Position numbers and translations under genes: made by a program
Assembly (NCBI GenBank): GCA_009908425.1
Contig: JAAAPF010000356.1
Coordinates: forward strand, 1 to 53,054
DNA from: Alphaproteobacteria bacterium
Lineage (GTDB): Bacteria > Pseudomonadota > Alphaproteobacteria > Geminicoccales > Geminicoccaceae
Length of the DNA: 53,054 nucleotides
Reading direction: 5' to 3'
Part shown: positions 17,647-26,310 of the stretch, one piece after another
How positions within the stretch are numbered: position 1 is the first letter of the stretch
Layout: each line of letters starts with the position of its first letter
The notes under the pieces: generated by a model
Seen by the model: the letters and a program-made list of their open reading frames with translations, nothing else
Databases searched by the model: none
What the model was told of the DNA's origin: nothing

Positions 17647-19002
17647 GTGGGCATCGAAATCCCCATCGGGTGGCTCACCCTCATCATGTTCGGCAGCCTG
17701 CTGGTCCTGTTGATGGCCGGCCTGCCGCTCGCCTTCGTCACCGGCGGTCTCGCCTGCGTCTTCCTGTTCCTGCTGGGCGACGCGCGGACCCTGAACATCG
17801 TGCCCAGCCGCATCTTCCCGTTGATGACCAACTACCAGCTGTCGGCGATCCCGCTGTTCATCTTCATGGCGGCGATGCTGGAGCGGGCCGGCCTCATCAA
17901 CGAGATGTTCGACGTCATCTACAAGCTGCTGGGCGGGCTCCGGGGCGGACTGGCGACCGCGACGATCATCGCCTCGACCATCCTGGCGGCGATGGTCGGC
18001 GTGATCGGCGCCGCGGTGGTGACGATGGGGCTGATCGCGCTGCCGGCGATGCTGCAGCGGCACTACAACTCCGAGATCGCGATGGGCTCGATCATGGCGG
18101 GCGGCACGCTCGGCATCCTGATCCCGCCGTCGATCCTGGCCATCATCTACGCCGTCGTCGCCGAGCAGTCGGTGGGCGAGCTCTTCATCGGCGCGGTGAT
18201 GCCCGGCCTGCTGCTGTCGGGCCTCTACATCCTCTACGTCACCGTGGCGTGCTATCTGCGGCCCGGTTTCGGGCCGCCGATCCCGACCGCCGATCGCGTC
18301 GACTTCGGCGAGAAGCTGCGGCTCGTCGGCCGGATGTCGGCGCCGATCGCGCTGATCGCGGTCGTGCTCGGCGTCATCTTCACCGGCGTCGCCACCCCGG
18401 TGGAGGCCGCGGGCATCGGCACCTTCGGCGCCTTCGTGGTGGCGGCGATCCACCGCAAGCTCGACTGGCCGACCCTGCGCGAGGCCTGCCTCACCACCCT
18501 CAAGGCCTCGGCCATGGTCATCTGGATCATGTTCGGCGCCACCATCTTCGTCGGTCTCTACGTGCTCGAGGGCGGCCAGCAGTTCGTCGAGGGCGCGATG
18601 GAGGCCTCGGGGCTGGGGCCGTGGGGCGTGTTGATCCTGATGCAGATCATGCTGGTGGCGCTCGGCATGTTCCTCGACTGGGTCGGCATCCTGCTGCTGG
18701 CGGTGCCGATCTTCGTCCCGATCATCCAGGGCCTCGGCCCCGAAGCCTTCGGGCTCTCCAGCCAAGGCGATCTGGTGCTGTGGTTCGGGGTGATCTACCT
18801 GGTCAACATGCAGATGAGCTTTCTGTCGCCGCCCTTCGGCTACGCCCTGTTCTACCTGCGCGGGGTGGCGCCGCCGGAGATCCCGATGTTGCGGATCTTC
18901 GCGGCGGCGCTGCCGTTCCTGGCGATCCAGCTGATCGCGCTGATCCTCTGCATGCTGTTTCCGGGCATCATCATCTGGCTGCCCGACCTGGTCTACGGCT
19001 GA
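17647..19002 (+). CDS. dctM: TRAP transporter large permease (DctM)
   Basis: A 451-aa protein with 12 or more hydrophobic segments covering its whole length. Family hallmarks include LPLAFVTGGLACVFLFLLGD, the SAIPLFIFMAAMLERAG hairpin, GGTLGILIPPSILAIIYAV and FLDWVGILLLAVPIFVPI. It is the ion-coupled transport subunit and starts at a GTG four bases after dctQ. With DctP and DctQ it makes a complete TRAP system, expected to be sodium-driven. Confidence 0.95.
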   Translation: MGIEIPIGWLTLIMFGSLLVLLMAGLPLAFVTGGLACVFLFLLGDARTLNIVPSRIFPLMTNYQLSAIPLFIFMAAMLERAGLINEMFDVIYKLLGGLRGGLATATIIASTILAAMVGVIGAAVVTMGLIALPAMLQRHYNSEIAMGSIMAGGTLGILIPPSILAIIYAVVAEQSVGELFIGAVMPGLLLSGLYILYVTVACYLRPGFGPPIPTADRVDFGEKLRLVGRMSAPIALIAVVLGVIFTGVATPVEAAGIGTFGAFVVAAIHRKLDWPTLREACLTTLKASAMVIWIMFGATIFVGLYVLEGGQQFVEGAMEASGLGPWGVLILMQIMLVALGMFLDWVGILLLAVPIFVPIIQGLGPEAFGLSSQGDLVLWFGVIYLVNMQMSFLSPPFGYALFYLRGVAPPEIPMLRIFAAALPFLAIQLIALILCMLFPGIIIWLPDLVYG

Positions 19003-19172
19003 CGCCACCGGTCGGCGGTCGGCGGCGGCGTCGCCCGCGCGCGCCGTGAGCCGGCGATCGAAGGCCGCGAGGCGGCGGCTGCGCCCGGCCCGATCGACCG
19101 CCATATCGAGGTCGTCGACCGCCTCGCGGGCGGCGGAAGAGGCCACGGCGGAGAAAGGGGGTACGCAGGGCG

Positions 19173-19583
19173 ATGGACGCGAACGAGCAACCGACCTGCC
19201 GGTTGGTGCGGCCGTCGAGCCCGTACCGGGGCGAACAGGGTCTCGACTACGATGGCGGCATCTCGCGCGAGACCGTGGGGTCGAAGGGCCTGTGCATGCA
19301 TCGGCTCACGTTGCAGCCGGGTGACCGCGCCAAGGCGCACCTGCACGAGCACCACGAGACGGCGATCTACGCCCTCGCCGGCACCTCCGAGATGTGGTTC
19401 GGCAGCGAGCTGCAGCATCGGCTGACCGTGCGCCCCGGCGACATGGTCTACATCCCCGCCGGGGTGCCGCACCTGCCGATGAACCGCGGCGACGCGCCGG
19501 CGACGGTGGTGATCGCGCGCACCGACCCGAGCGAGCAGGAGAGCGTCGTGCTGCTGCCGGAGCTCGAGCGCTTCGGGCCGTGA
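19173..19583 (+). CDS. Cupin-domain protein
   Basis: A 136-aa single cupin barrel. The first motif has His57, His59 and His60 with Glu62 (HLHEHHETAIYAL), and the second ends with VYIPAGVPHLPMN, giving a full set of metal ligands. It lies 170 bp after dctM on the same strand, so it may be co-transcribed or have its own promoter. Small cupins of this type include isomerases, dioxygenases and ligand-binding proteins, and the sequence does not say which. A role in metabolising the TRAP substrate is only a guess. Confidence 0.85.
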   Translation: MDANEQPTCRLVRPSSPYRGEQGLDYDGGISRETVGSKGLCMHRLTLQPGDRAKAHLHEHHETAIYALAGTSEMWFGSELQHRLTVRPGDMVYIPAGVPHLPMNRGDAPATVVIARTDPSEQESVVLLPELERFGP

Positions 19584-19602
19584 CGCCGGCGGCCGACCGC
19601 GG

Positions 19603-19853
19603 TCAGGGTGCGCGGGCGCGGGTGACGTAGAGCGAGGTCCAGGTCGCGGTCCGCGGGTCGTCGTGGTGGGCGAAGAACGCGGCGAAGAAGCGGTCGGCCG
19701 CCGCCTTTGAGCCCAGGAGCTCCGCACAACGCGGCCGCGCGGCGCGCCATTGCACCCCAGTTGCGTCGCCGCTCGTCGTCCACGCCGCCGACGACGGTGA
19801 AGACGCGGTCGCGTTCGATCGCTACGGCGCCGGCGCTCGAGGCGCGATCGTTC
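19603..19853 (-). pseudogene. Small frameshifted gene remnant downstream of cydX
   Basis: Two different minus-strand frames look coding in succession. The first, from about 19853 to about 19720, reads through AIERDRVFTVVGGVDDERR and NWGAMARRAAALC. The second, from there to a stop at 19603, reads ELLGSKAAADRFFAAFFAHH then DDPRTATWTSLYVTRARAP. Removing one G near 19718-19722 joins them as ...AAALCELLGSK.... I do not recognise the product. It follows cydX directly, so it may be a former fourth cyd-operon gene. A sequencing error would look the same. No clear start codon is visible in the first frame. Confidence 0.5.
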
Positions 19854-19959
19854 AGCCCAACAGCACCGCGCGCAGGCCGTAGGCGATGACCGCCAGGACC
19901 GCGAGGCTGGCGCCGTAGAGCGCCGCGAACCAGGCGAGCTTCTTGAGCCGCGGGCTCAA
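19852..19959 (-). CDS. cydX: Small bd-oxidase-associated subunit (CydX/DUF2474-like), 35 aa
   Basis: A 35-residue single-helix protein, MSPRLKKLAWF followed by a hydrophobic run to the C-terminus. Its TTG start overlaps the cydB stop codon (TTGA). Position right after cydB, a basic N-terminus and one transmembrane helix are the marks of the small subunit that stabilises bd-type oxidases. The DUF2474 form goes with cyanide-insensitive CioAB-type oxidases. Confidence 0.82.
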   Translation of the reverse strand: MSPRLKKLAWFAALYGASLAVLAVIAYGLRAVLLG

Positions 19960-20960
19960 TGGTAGCTCTCCGAGACGTCCGTCTTGCCGCGGAAGATCCA
20001 GTAGGCGTAGCCGGTGTAGGCGAGGATGATCGGCAGCAGGATCGCGGCCCCCACCAGCATGAAGCCGAGGCTCGAGTCGGGCGCCGCCGCCTCGTGGATG
20101 GTGATCTCGAAGGGCACGATCAGCGGGTAGAAGCTGATGCCGAGCCCGATGAACGACAGCACGAAGAGCCCGAGCGCACAGAGGAACGGGGCGCGCTCCT
20201 CGCGGCGCTCGAGCGCCCGCCACGCGCGCCAGGCCAGCAGCGCCACCAACAGCGGCACCGGGCTCAGCACCGCGAGGTTGGGCCAGGAGAACCAGCGCGC
20301 GGCGATGGACGGGTGGTGGAAGGGCGACCAGATCGAGACCGCGACGATGCCCGCGACCAGCACCGCGAAGAACGGCTTGGCGAGGCGGAAGGCGCGGTCC
20401 TGCGGCGCGCCCTCGCTCTTCAGGATCAGCCAGCCGCAGCCCAACAGCGCGTAGCCGCAGACCAGCGCCACCCCGGTGGCGACGCTGAAGGGGGTGAGCC
20501 AGTCGAACCAGCCGCCGGCATACGAGCGACCCGCGACCTCGATACCCTGGATCCAGGTGCCGAGCGCCAGACCCTGGCAGAAGGCGGCGAGCGTCGAACC
20601 CGCCCAGAAGCCGATGTCCCACAGGGTCTCCCAGCGCTTGGAGCGGTGGCGGAACTCGAAGGCGACGCCGCGGAAGACCAGACCCAGCAACATGATGGTG
20701 ATCGGCGCGTAGAACGCCGGCATGACGACGGCGTAGGCCAGCGGAAAGGCGGCGAACAGACCGCCGCCACCGAGGATCAGCCAGGTCTCGTTGCCGTCCC
20801 AGACCGGGGCGATCGAGGCCGAGAGCAGGTCGCGCTCCTCGGCCCGGCGGAACCACGGAAAGAGGATGCCGATGCCGAGATCGAAGCCGTCGAGCACGAC
20901 ATAGGCGAGGACGGCGAAGGCGATCAGAAAGGCCCAGATCAGGGCGAGGTCGACGGCCAT
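19956..20960 (-). CDS. cydB: Cytochrome bd-type quinol oxidase subunit II (CydB/CioB)
   Basis: A 334-aa membrane protein with about nine helices. The N-terminal VVLDGFDLGIGILFPWF is the subunit II signature, and WDGNETWLILGGGGLFAAFP is the conserved loop. It starts 3 bp after cydA and is translationally coupled to cydX, giving a three-gene oxidase operon. With CydA it forms the terminal oxidase that reduces oxygen to water without pumping protons. Confidence 0.96.
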   Translation of the reverse strand: MAVDLALIWAFLIAFAVLAYVVLDGFDLGIGILFPWFRRAEERDLLSASIAPVWDGNETWLILGGGGLFAAFPLAYAVVMPAFYAPITIMLLGLVFRGVAFEFRHRSKRWETLWDIGFWAGSTLAAFCQGLALGTWIQGIEVAGRSYAGGWFDWLTPFSVATGVALVCGYALLGCGWLILKSEGAPQDRAFRLAKPFFAVLVAGIVAVSIWSPFHHPSIAARWFSWPNLAVLSPVPLLVALLAWRAWRALERREERAPFLCALGLFVLSFIGLGISFYPLIVPFEITIHEAAAPDSSLGFMLVGAAILLPIILAYTGYAYWIFRGKTDVSESYH

Positions 20961-20963
20961 GGC

Positions 20964-22367
20964 TCAGTCTCCCGCGCCCTGGGGCAAGGCCGGGCCGGGC
21001 GTGATCCCGGCGGTGCGGGTCGGCGCCTCGTCGGGACGGTCGGATTCGCCCTGCTCGACCGGCCGCCGCATCAGCGCCAGCAGGTAGAGCGTGCCGGCGC
21101 CGAAGACGATGAAGTAGACCACGATGAAGGCCAGCAGCGACGCGCCCACCGCCGGTGCGGCCACCGGCGCGATGCTGTCGGAGGTCTTCAACAGGCCGTA
21201 GACGGTGTAGGGCTGGCGGCCGACCTCGGTGGTGATCCAGCCGGTGACCACGGCGACGAAGCCGAGCGGCCCCATGGCGACGAGACCACGGTGGAACCAG
21301 CGCGCGCCGAAGAGGCGGCGCCGCCAGCGCAGCCACAGCGAGACCAGCCCGGTCGCGATCATCAACAGCCCGATGCCGACCATGACGCGGAAGCTCCAAA
21401 AGACGATCGCCGCGTTCGGCCGCTCGTCGGCGTCGAACGCGTTGAGCCCCGTGATCTCGCCGTTCCAGTCGTGGGTGAGGATCCACGATCCGAGTTTGGG
21501 GATCTCGACGGCGTACTTGGTCTCCCCGGCCTGCATGTCCGGCAGACCGAACAGGATCAACGGCGCGCCTTGCTGGGTCTCGAAATGGCCCTCCATGGCG
21601 GCGACCTTGGCGGGTTGGTGCTCGAGGGTGTTGAGGCCGTGCAGATCGCCGGCGACGAGCTGCAGGGGCGCCACCAGGGCGGCCATCCACATCGCCATCG
21701 AGACCATCACCCGCGCCGCCGGGTCGGTCCGACGCTTGAGGAGGTGGAAGGCGCCAACCGCACCGACCACGAAGGCGGTGGTGAGATAGGCCGCCAGCGT
21801 CATGTGGACGAGCCGGTAGGGAAAGGACGGGTTGAAGACGATCGCCCACCAGTCGTCCGGCACGAACTGGCCCTGAGCGTTGAAGGCGTAGCCGACGGGC
21901 GTGTGCATCCAGCTGTTGACCGAGAGGATCCAGAACGCGCTGAAGAGCGTGCCGGCGGCCACCATCAGCGTGGCGAAGAAGTGCAGGCCCTTACCGACCC
22001 GGTTCATGCCGAACAGCATGACGCCCAGAAAGCCGGCCTCGAGGAAGAACGCCGACAGCACCTCGTAGCCCATCAACGGGCCGAGGATCGGACCGGTACG
22101 GTCGGCGAAGACCGCCCAGTTGGTGCCGAACTGGTAGGACATCACCAGCCCCGAGACGACGCCCATGCCGAAGGCGATCGCGAAGATCTTCATCCAGTAC
22201 TTGAAGAGCCGGAGATAGACGCCCTTGTTGGTCCACAGCCACATCCCCTCCAGCACGGCGAGGTAGCTCGCCAACCCGATCGAGAAGGCGGGAAAGACGA
22301 TGTGGAAGGTGACCGTGAAGGCGAACTGGATGCGGGCCAGCAGCGTCGCATCGAAGCTCTCGAACAT
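20964..22367 (-). CDS. cydA: Cytochrome bd-type quinol oxidase subunit I (CydA/CioA)
   Basis: A 467-aa haem-carrying subunit. His22 in TVTFHIVFP corresponds to the axial haem ligand near the N-terminus, His in FPYRLVHMTL to the haem b558 ligand, and Met in FWSFRVMVGIG to its partner. GWITTEVGRQPYTVYGLLKT is the C-terminal quinol-side signature. The loop after GDLHGLNTLEHQPAK is short, as in cyanide-insensitive (CioA-type) oxidases rather than the long-Q-loop E. coli enzyme. The ATG at 22367 has a GGAGCAGG site. Such oxidases support growth at low oxygen or under respiratory inhibition. Confidence 0.95.
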   Translation of the reverse strand: MFESFDATLLARIQFAFTVTFHIVFPAFSIGLASYLAVLEGMWLWTNKGVYLRLFKYWMKIFAIAFGMGVVSGLVMSYQFGTNWAVFADRTGPILGPLMGYEVLSAFFLEAGFLGVMLFGMNRVGKGLHFFATLMVAAGTLFSAFWILSVNSWMHTPVGYAFNAQGQFVPDDWWAIVFNPSFPYRLVHMTLAAYLTTAFVVGAVGAFHLLKRRTDPAARVMVSMAMWMAALVAPLQLVAGDLHGLNTLEHQPAKVAAMEGHFETQQGAPLILFGLPDMQAGETKYAVEIPKLGSWILTHDWNGEITGLNAFDADERPNAAIVFWSFRVMVGIGLLMIATGLVSLWLRWRRRLFGARWFHRGLVAMGPLGFVAVVTGWITTEVGRQPYTVYGLLKTSDSIAPVAAPAVGASLLAFIVVYFIVFGAGTLYLLALMRRPVEQGESDRPDEAPTRTAGITPGPALPQGAGD

Positions 22368-22739
22368 GCCTGCTCCGTCGAGGCGCCGAGCGGCGCGGCG
22401 GCCACCCGGCGAATAACGCATTTCCCTACTGTGATTTAGGTCGCCACGCCTCGCCGTCGAGCGGACGGTTCGGCGGCGTGCGCCACCGCGGCGAACCGCC
22501 ACGGCGATCGGCGACGACAACCTGAACGCTCAACAGAAGGGCGGTGTGCCGCGTTCCCGGGCAGCGCGCTGCCGCCTGCGCGAGCGCCGCGGCCCGACGC
22601 CGCGGCTGCCGGCGGACATGGTATGCGATTTGCTCCGAAGGTGGGCGGCGTGCGAACGCCGGCCGGCCTCGGTCGTTTGACCTGGGTGGATGCGGCGTCT
22701 AACCCGCAAGCGTGGCGTCGCCGTCGGGAGGGAACGCGC
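22368..22739 (+). other. Divergent promoter region between cydA and the NAGGN operon
   Basis: This 372-bp spacer must hold the promoters of both divergent operons. An AT-rich patch lies near 22408-22440 (AATAACGCATTTCCC and CTGTGATTTAGG). I see no convincing FNR-type palindrome or -35/-10 pair. No gene is supported here; the longer reading frames on either strand lack coding character. Confidence 0.5.
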
Positions 22740-24509
22740 ATGTGCGGCATCTGCGGGGAAATCGCCTTCACCCGGCCGGCGGATCCGAGCGCCGTCGGTG
22801 CGATGGCGGCGAGCCTCGCCCCGCGCGGCCCGGACGCCCAGGGTCTGCTCGCGCGCGACGGCGTCGCGCTCGGTCACCGCCGCTTGAAGATCATCGACCT
22901 CTCCGCCAAGGCCGAGCAGCCGATGACCGATCCGGAGCTCGGGCTCTCGATCGTCTTCAACGGCTGCATCTACAACTACCCCGAGCTGCGCGCCGAGCTG
23001 GAAGGCAAGGGCTATCGCTTCTTCTCGACCGGCGACACCGAGGTCATGCTCAAGGCGTACCACGCCTGGGGCCTCGACTTTCCCAAGCGGCTGCACGGCA
23101 TGTTCGCCTTCGCCATCGTCGAGCGCGAGAGCGGCCGGGTGGTGCTGGGGCGCGACCGCTTCGGCATCAAGCCGCTCTACCTCGCCGAGACCGCGGGCGC
23201 CTTGCGCTTCGCCTCGACGCTGCCGGCGCTGGTCGCCGCCGGCGGCGTCGACACCGCGCTCGATCCCGAAGCCCTCGCCTTCTACATGACCTGGCACGCG
23301 GTGGTGCCCGCCCCCTGGACGCTGCTCAAGGGGGTGCGCAAGCTGCCGCCGGCGACGCTGCGGGTGGTCGAGCCCGACGGCCGGAGCAGCGAGCGCGTCT
23401 TTTGGGAGCTGTCGTTCGAGCGCACCGTCGAGGACATCGAAACCCCGCGCGAGGTCTGGCGCGAGCGGGTGCTGGAGGCACTGGAGACCGCGGTCGACCG
23501 CCGCATGGTGGCCGACGTGCCGGTGGGCGTGCTGCTCTCGGGCGGGGTCGATTCCAGCCTGATCGTGGCGCTGTTGGCGCGCCGCGGCCAGGCGGGGCTC
23601 AAGACCTTCTCGATCGGCTTCGAGGCCGCCAAGGGCGAGCACGGCGACGAGTTCCGCTACTCCGATCTCGTCGCCGAGCGCTACGGCACCGAGCACCACC
23701 AGATCTTCGTGCCCTCGAAGGACCTCTTGCACGAGCTGCCGCGCACCATCGCCGCGATGTCCGAGCCGATGGTCTCCTACGACAATGTCGGCTTCTTCTT
23801 GCTGTCGCGCGAGGTCGCCAAGCACGTCAAGGTGGTGCAGTCGGGCCAGGGTGCCGACGAGGTCTTCGCCGGCTATCACTGGTATCCCCCGCTCGCCAGC
23901 TCGAACGCGGCGGTGGACGACTACGCCCGGGTCTTTTTCGACCGCGACCGCGCGAAGCTGGGCGAGCACCTCGCGGACGCCTGGCTCGACGGCGACGTGC
24001 CGCGCGCCTTCGTCGAGCGCCATTTCGCCGAGCCGGGCGCGTCCGCGCCGGTCGACCAGGCGCTCCGGCTCGACAGCACGGTCATGCTGGTCGACGACCC
24101 GGTCAAGCGGGTCGACAACATGACGATGGCCTGGGGGCTGGAAGCGCGGGTGCCGTTCCTCGACCACGAGCTGGTCGAGTTGGCGGCGCGCATCCCGCCC
24201 GAGCCCAAGCTCGCCGACGGCGGCAAGGGCGTGTTGAAGGACGTCGCCCGCCAGGTGCTCCCGGCCGAGGTGATCGACCGGCCCAAGGGCTACTTCCCGG
24301 TGCCGGCGCTCAAATACCTCGACGGCCCCTATCTCGACATGGTGAAGGACGCGCTGACCAGCCGGGTGGCGCAGGAACGCGGCCTCTTTCGCCGGGATTA
24401 CCTCGAACGACTGTTCGCGGCCCCCGCCGAGCACATCACGCCCTTGCGCGGCTCCGAGCTCTGGCAGGTCGGGCTGTTGGAACTCTGGCTCCAGGAACAC
24501 GGCATCTGA
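22740..24509 (+). CDS. asnO: N-acetylglutaminylglutamine amidotransferase (asparagine-synthetase-like)
   Basis: A 589-aa class II glutamine amidotransferase. The N-terminal nucleophile is Cys2 (MCGICGEIAF), giving the glutaminase domain to about residue 210. The synthetase domain has the PP-loop VLLSGGVDSSLIVALLARRG and SGQGADEVFAGY. The ATG at 22740 is required to place Cys2. Together with the next two genes this is the alphaproteobacterial pathway for the osmoprotectant N-acetylglutaminylglutamine amide; this enzyme is expected to make the terminal amide. The neighbouring gene starts 7 bp after the stop. Confidence 0.95.
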   Translation: MCGICGEIAFTRPADPSAVGAMAASLAPRGPDAQGLLARDGVALGHRRLKIIDLSAKAEQPMTDPELGLSIVFNGCIYNYPELRAELEGKGYRFFSTGDTEVMLKAYHAWGLDFPKRLHGMFAFAIVERESGRVVLGRDRFGIKPLYLAETAGALRFASTLPALVAAGGVDTALDPEALAFYMTWHAVVPAPWTLLKGVRKLPPATLRVVEPDGRSSERVFWELSFERTVEDIETPREVWRERVLEALETAVDRRMVADVPVGVLLSGGVDSSLIVALLARRGQAGLKTFSIGFEAAKGEHGDEFRYSDLVAERYGTEHHQIFVPSKDLLHELPRTIAAMSEPMVSYDNVGFFLLSREVAKHVKVVQSGQGADEVFAGYHWYPPLASSNAAVDDYARVFFDRDRAKLGEHLADAWLDGDVPRAFVERHFAEPGASAPVDQALRLDSTVMLVDDPVKRVDNMTMAWGLEARVPFLDHELVELAARIPPEPKLADGGKGVLKDVARQVLPAEVIDRPKGYFPVPALKYLDGPYLDMVKDALTSRVAQERGLFRRDYLERLFAAPAEHITPLRGSELWQVGLLELWLQEHGI

Positions 24510-24516
24510 GGTGGCG

Positions 24517-26310
24517 ATGAGCACGACGCGCGACACCCCCCGCCGGCCCCGCTTCACCCAGGCCTTCCAGCATCGCATCCAGCGCCTGCGTGCGCCCTCG
24601 GTCCGCTACGACGGCCAGCAGCCGCACGAGGAGGTCGTCCCCAACGCCAGCCTCGACTGCGGCTGGGGCCGGCTGCTGTTCGCCAACACCTTCCCGTCGA
24701 CGGAAGAGCTGGTGCAGGCGCTGGAGCGCGAGGCCCAAGGCGAGCGCGACATCGCCTTCTACGTCAGCGATCCCCACGTCGTGCTGGCGGCGGCGCCCAC
24801 CGAGCTCTTCCTCGATCCGTCCCACACCTTCCGCCTCGACCTCGCCACCTTCAAGAGCGGCTACCGCAAGCCCGCCGGCTTCTTCATCCGCCGGCTCAAG
24901 GGCGAGGCCGACCTCGAGGCGGTGAACCGGATCTACCAGGCCCGGCACATGGTGCCGGTGCCCTCGGACTTCGCCCTGCACCCGAGCGAGAACCGCGCGA
25001 TCACGCTGTTCGTCGCCGAGGACGAGGACACCGGCGTCATCCTCGGCACCGCCATGGGCATCGACCACCGCCGCGTCTTCAACGACCCCGAGCGCGGCTG
25101 TTCGCTGTGGTGCCTGGCGGTCGACCCGCAGTGCCGCCGCCCCGGCGTCGGCGAGGCCCTGGTGCGCCACCTCGCCGAGCACTTCCAGGCGCGCGGCTCG
25201 CAGCAGCTCGACCTGTCGGTGCTGCACGACAACGACGAGGCCATTCGGCTCTACGAGAAGCTGGGCTTCGTGCGCATCCCGGTGTTCGCGGTCAAGCGCA
25301 AGAACCCGATCAACGAGAAGCTGTTCGCGGGACCGCTGCCCGAGGCGCAGCTCAACCCTTACGCGCGGCTGATCGTCGACGAGGCCCGCCGGCGCGGCAT
25401 CCACGTCGACGTCACCGACGCCGAGGGCGGCTTCTTTCGGCTCACCTACGGCGGCCGCTCGATCCACTGCCGCGAGAGCCTGTCGGAGCTCACCACCGGG
25501 GTGGCGGTCAGCATCTGCGACGACAAGGCGGTGACGCGCCGGATGGTGGAGCGCGTCGGCATCTCCGTGCCCGATCAGGTCGACGCCGACGACCGCGACG
25601 CCGTCGCCGATCTGTTGGCGCGGGGCGGCGCGGTGGTGGTCAAGCCCGCCCGTGGTGAGCAGGGCAAGGGCGTCGCCGTCGGGCTCGCCACCATGGGCGA
25701 GGTCGACCGCGCCATCGCCGAGGCCAAGAACCAGTGCGAGCGGGTGCTGGTCGAGGCGATGGTCGAGGGCCTCGACCTCCGGCTCATCGTCATCGACTAC
25801 AAGCTGGTCGCCGCCGCGGTGCGCCGCCCGGCGACGGTGATGGGCGACGGCACCTCGACCATCGGCCAGCTCATCGAGCGCCAGTCGCGCCGGCGCATGG
25901 CCGCCACCGGCGGCGAGTCGCGCATCCCGCTCGACGCCGAGACCGAACGCGCGCTGGCCCGCGCCGGCGTGGCGCTCGACACCGTGCTGGAGGCCGGCCG
26001 CGACCTGGCGGTGCGCAAGACCGCCAACCTGCACACCGGCGGCACCATCCACGACGTCACCGACCGGGTGCACCCCCGGCTGGTCGACGCCGCCTGCAAG
26101 ATCGCGCGCACCATCGAAATCCCGGTCACCGGCATCGACTTCATGGTCAAAAGCCCGCAGTCTGCCGACTACGTGTTCATCGAGGCCAACGAGCGTCCCG
26201 GCCTCGCCAACCATGAGCCCCAGCCGACGGCGGAGCGCTTCATCGACCTGCTGTTTCCGCAGTCGATGCCGCTCGCGGCGCGCGAGGCCTGGGTCGGAGG
26301 TGCCGTTTGA
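24517..26310 (+). CDS. ngg: N-acetylglutaminylglutamine synthetase (GNAT plus ATP-grasp)
   Basis: A 597-aa two-domain enzyme. Residues about 120-260 form a GNAT acetyltransferase (LWCLAVDPQCRRPGVGEALVRHL, LHDNDEAIRLYEKLGF). Residues about 285-590 form an ATP-grasp ligase (VVVKPARGEQGKGVAVGL, RVLVEAMVEGLDLRL, FIEANERPGLANHEP). Joining acetyl transfer and peptide ligation in one chain matches Ngg, which makes N-acetylglutaminylglutamine from acetyl-CoA and glutamine. A GTG at 24511 is an alternative start. Its TGA overlaps the TTG of the peptidase gene. Confidence 0.95.
   Translation: MSTTRDTPRRPRFTQAFQHRIQRLRAPSVRYDGQQPHEEVVPNASLDCGWGRLLFANTFPSTEELVQALEREAQGERDIAFYVSDPHVVLAAAPTELFLDPSHTFRLDLATFKSGYRKPAGFFIRRLKGEADLEAVNRIYQARHMVPVPSDFALHPSENRAITLFVAEDEDTGVILGTAMGIDHRRVFNDPERGCSLWCLAVDPQCRRPGVGEALVRHLAEHFQARGSQQLDLSVLHDNDEAIRLYEKLGFVRIPVFAVKRKNPINEKLFAGPLPEAQLNPYARLIVDEARRRGIHVDVTDAEGGFFRLTYGGRSIHCRESLSELTTGVAVSICDDKAVTRRMVERVGISVPDQVDADDRDAVADLLARGGAVVVKPARGEQGKGVAVGLATMGEVDRAIAEAKNQCERVLVEAMVEGLDLRLIVIDYKLVAAAVRRPATVMGDGTSTIGQLIERQSRRRMAATGGESRIPLDAETERALARAGVALDTVLEAGRDLAVRKTANLHTGGTIHDVTDRVHPRLVDAACKIARTIEIPVTGIDFMVKSPQSADYVFIEANERPGLANHEPQPTAERFIDLLFPQSMPLAAREAWVGGAV

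Noticed and set aside
15223-19146. Open frame of 1307 codons on the minus strand
   Set aside because: It is the antisense shadow of the TRAP operon. The composition (His-, Gln-, Asp- and Arg-rich with no domain) is typical of reverse frames of GC-rich genes.
19959-22439. Open frame of 826 codons on the plus strand opposite cydAB
   Set aside because: Antisense shadow; the opposite strand encodes clearly recognisable bd oxidase subunits.
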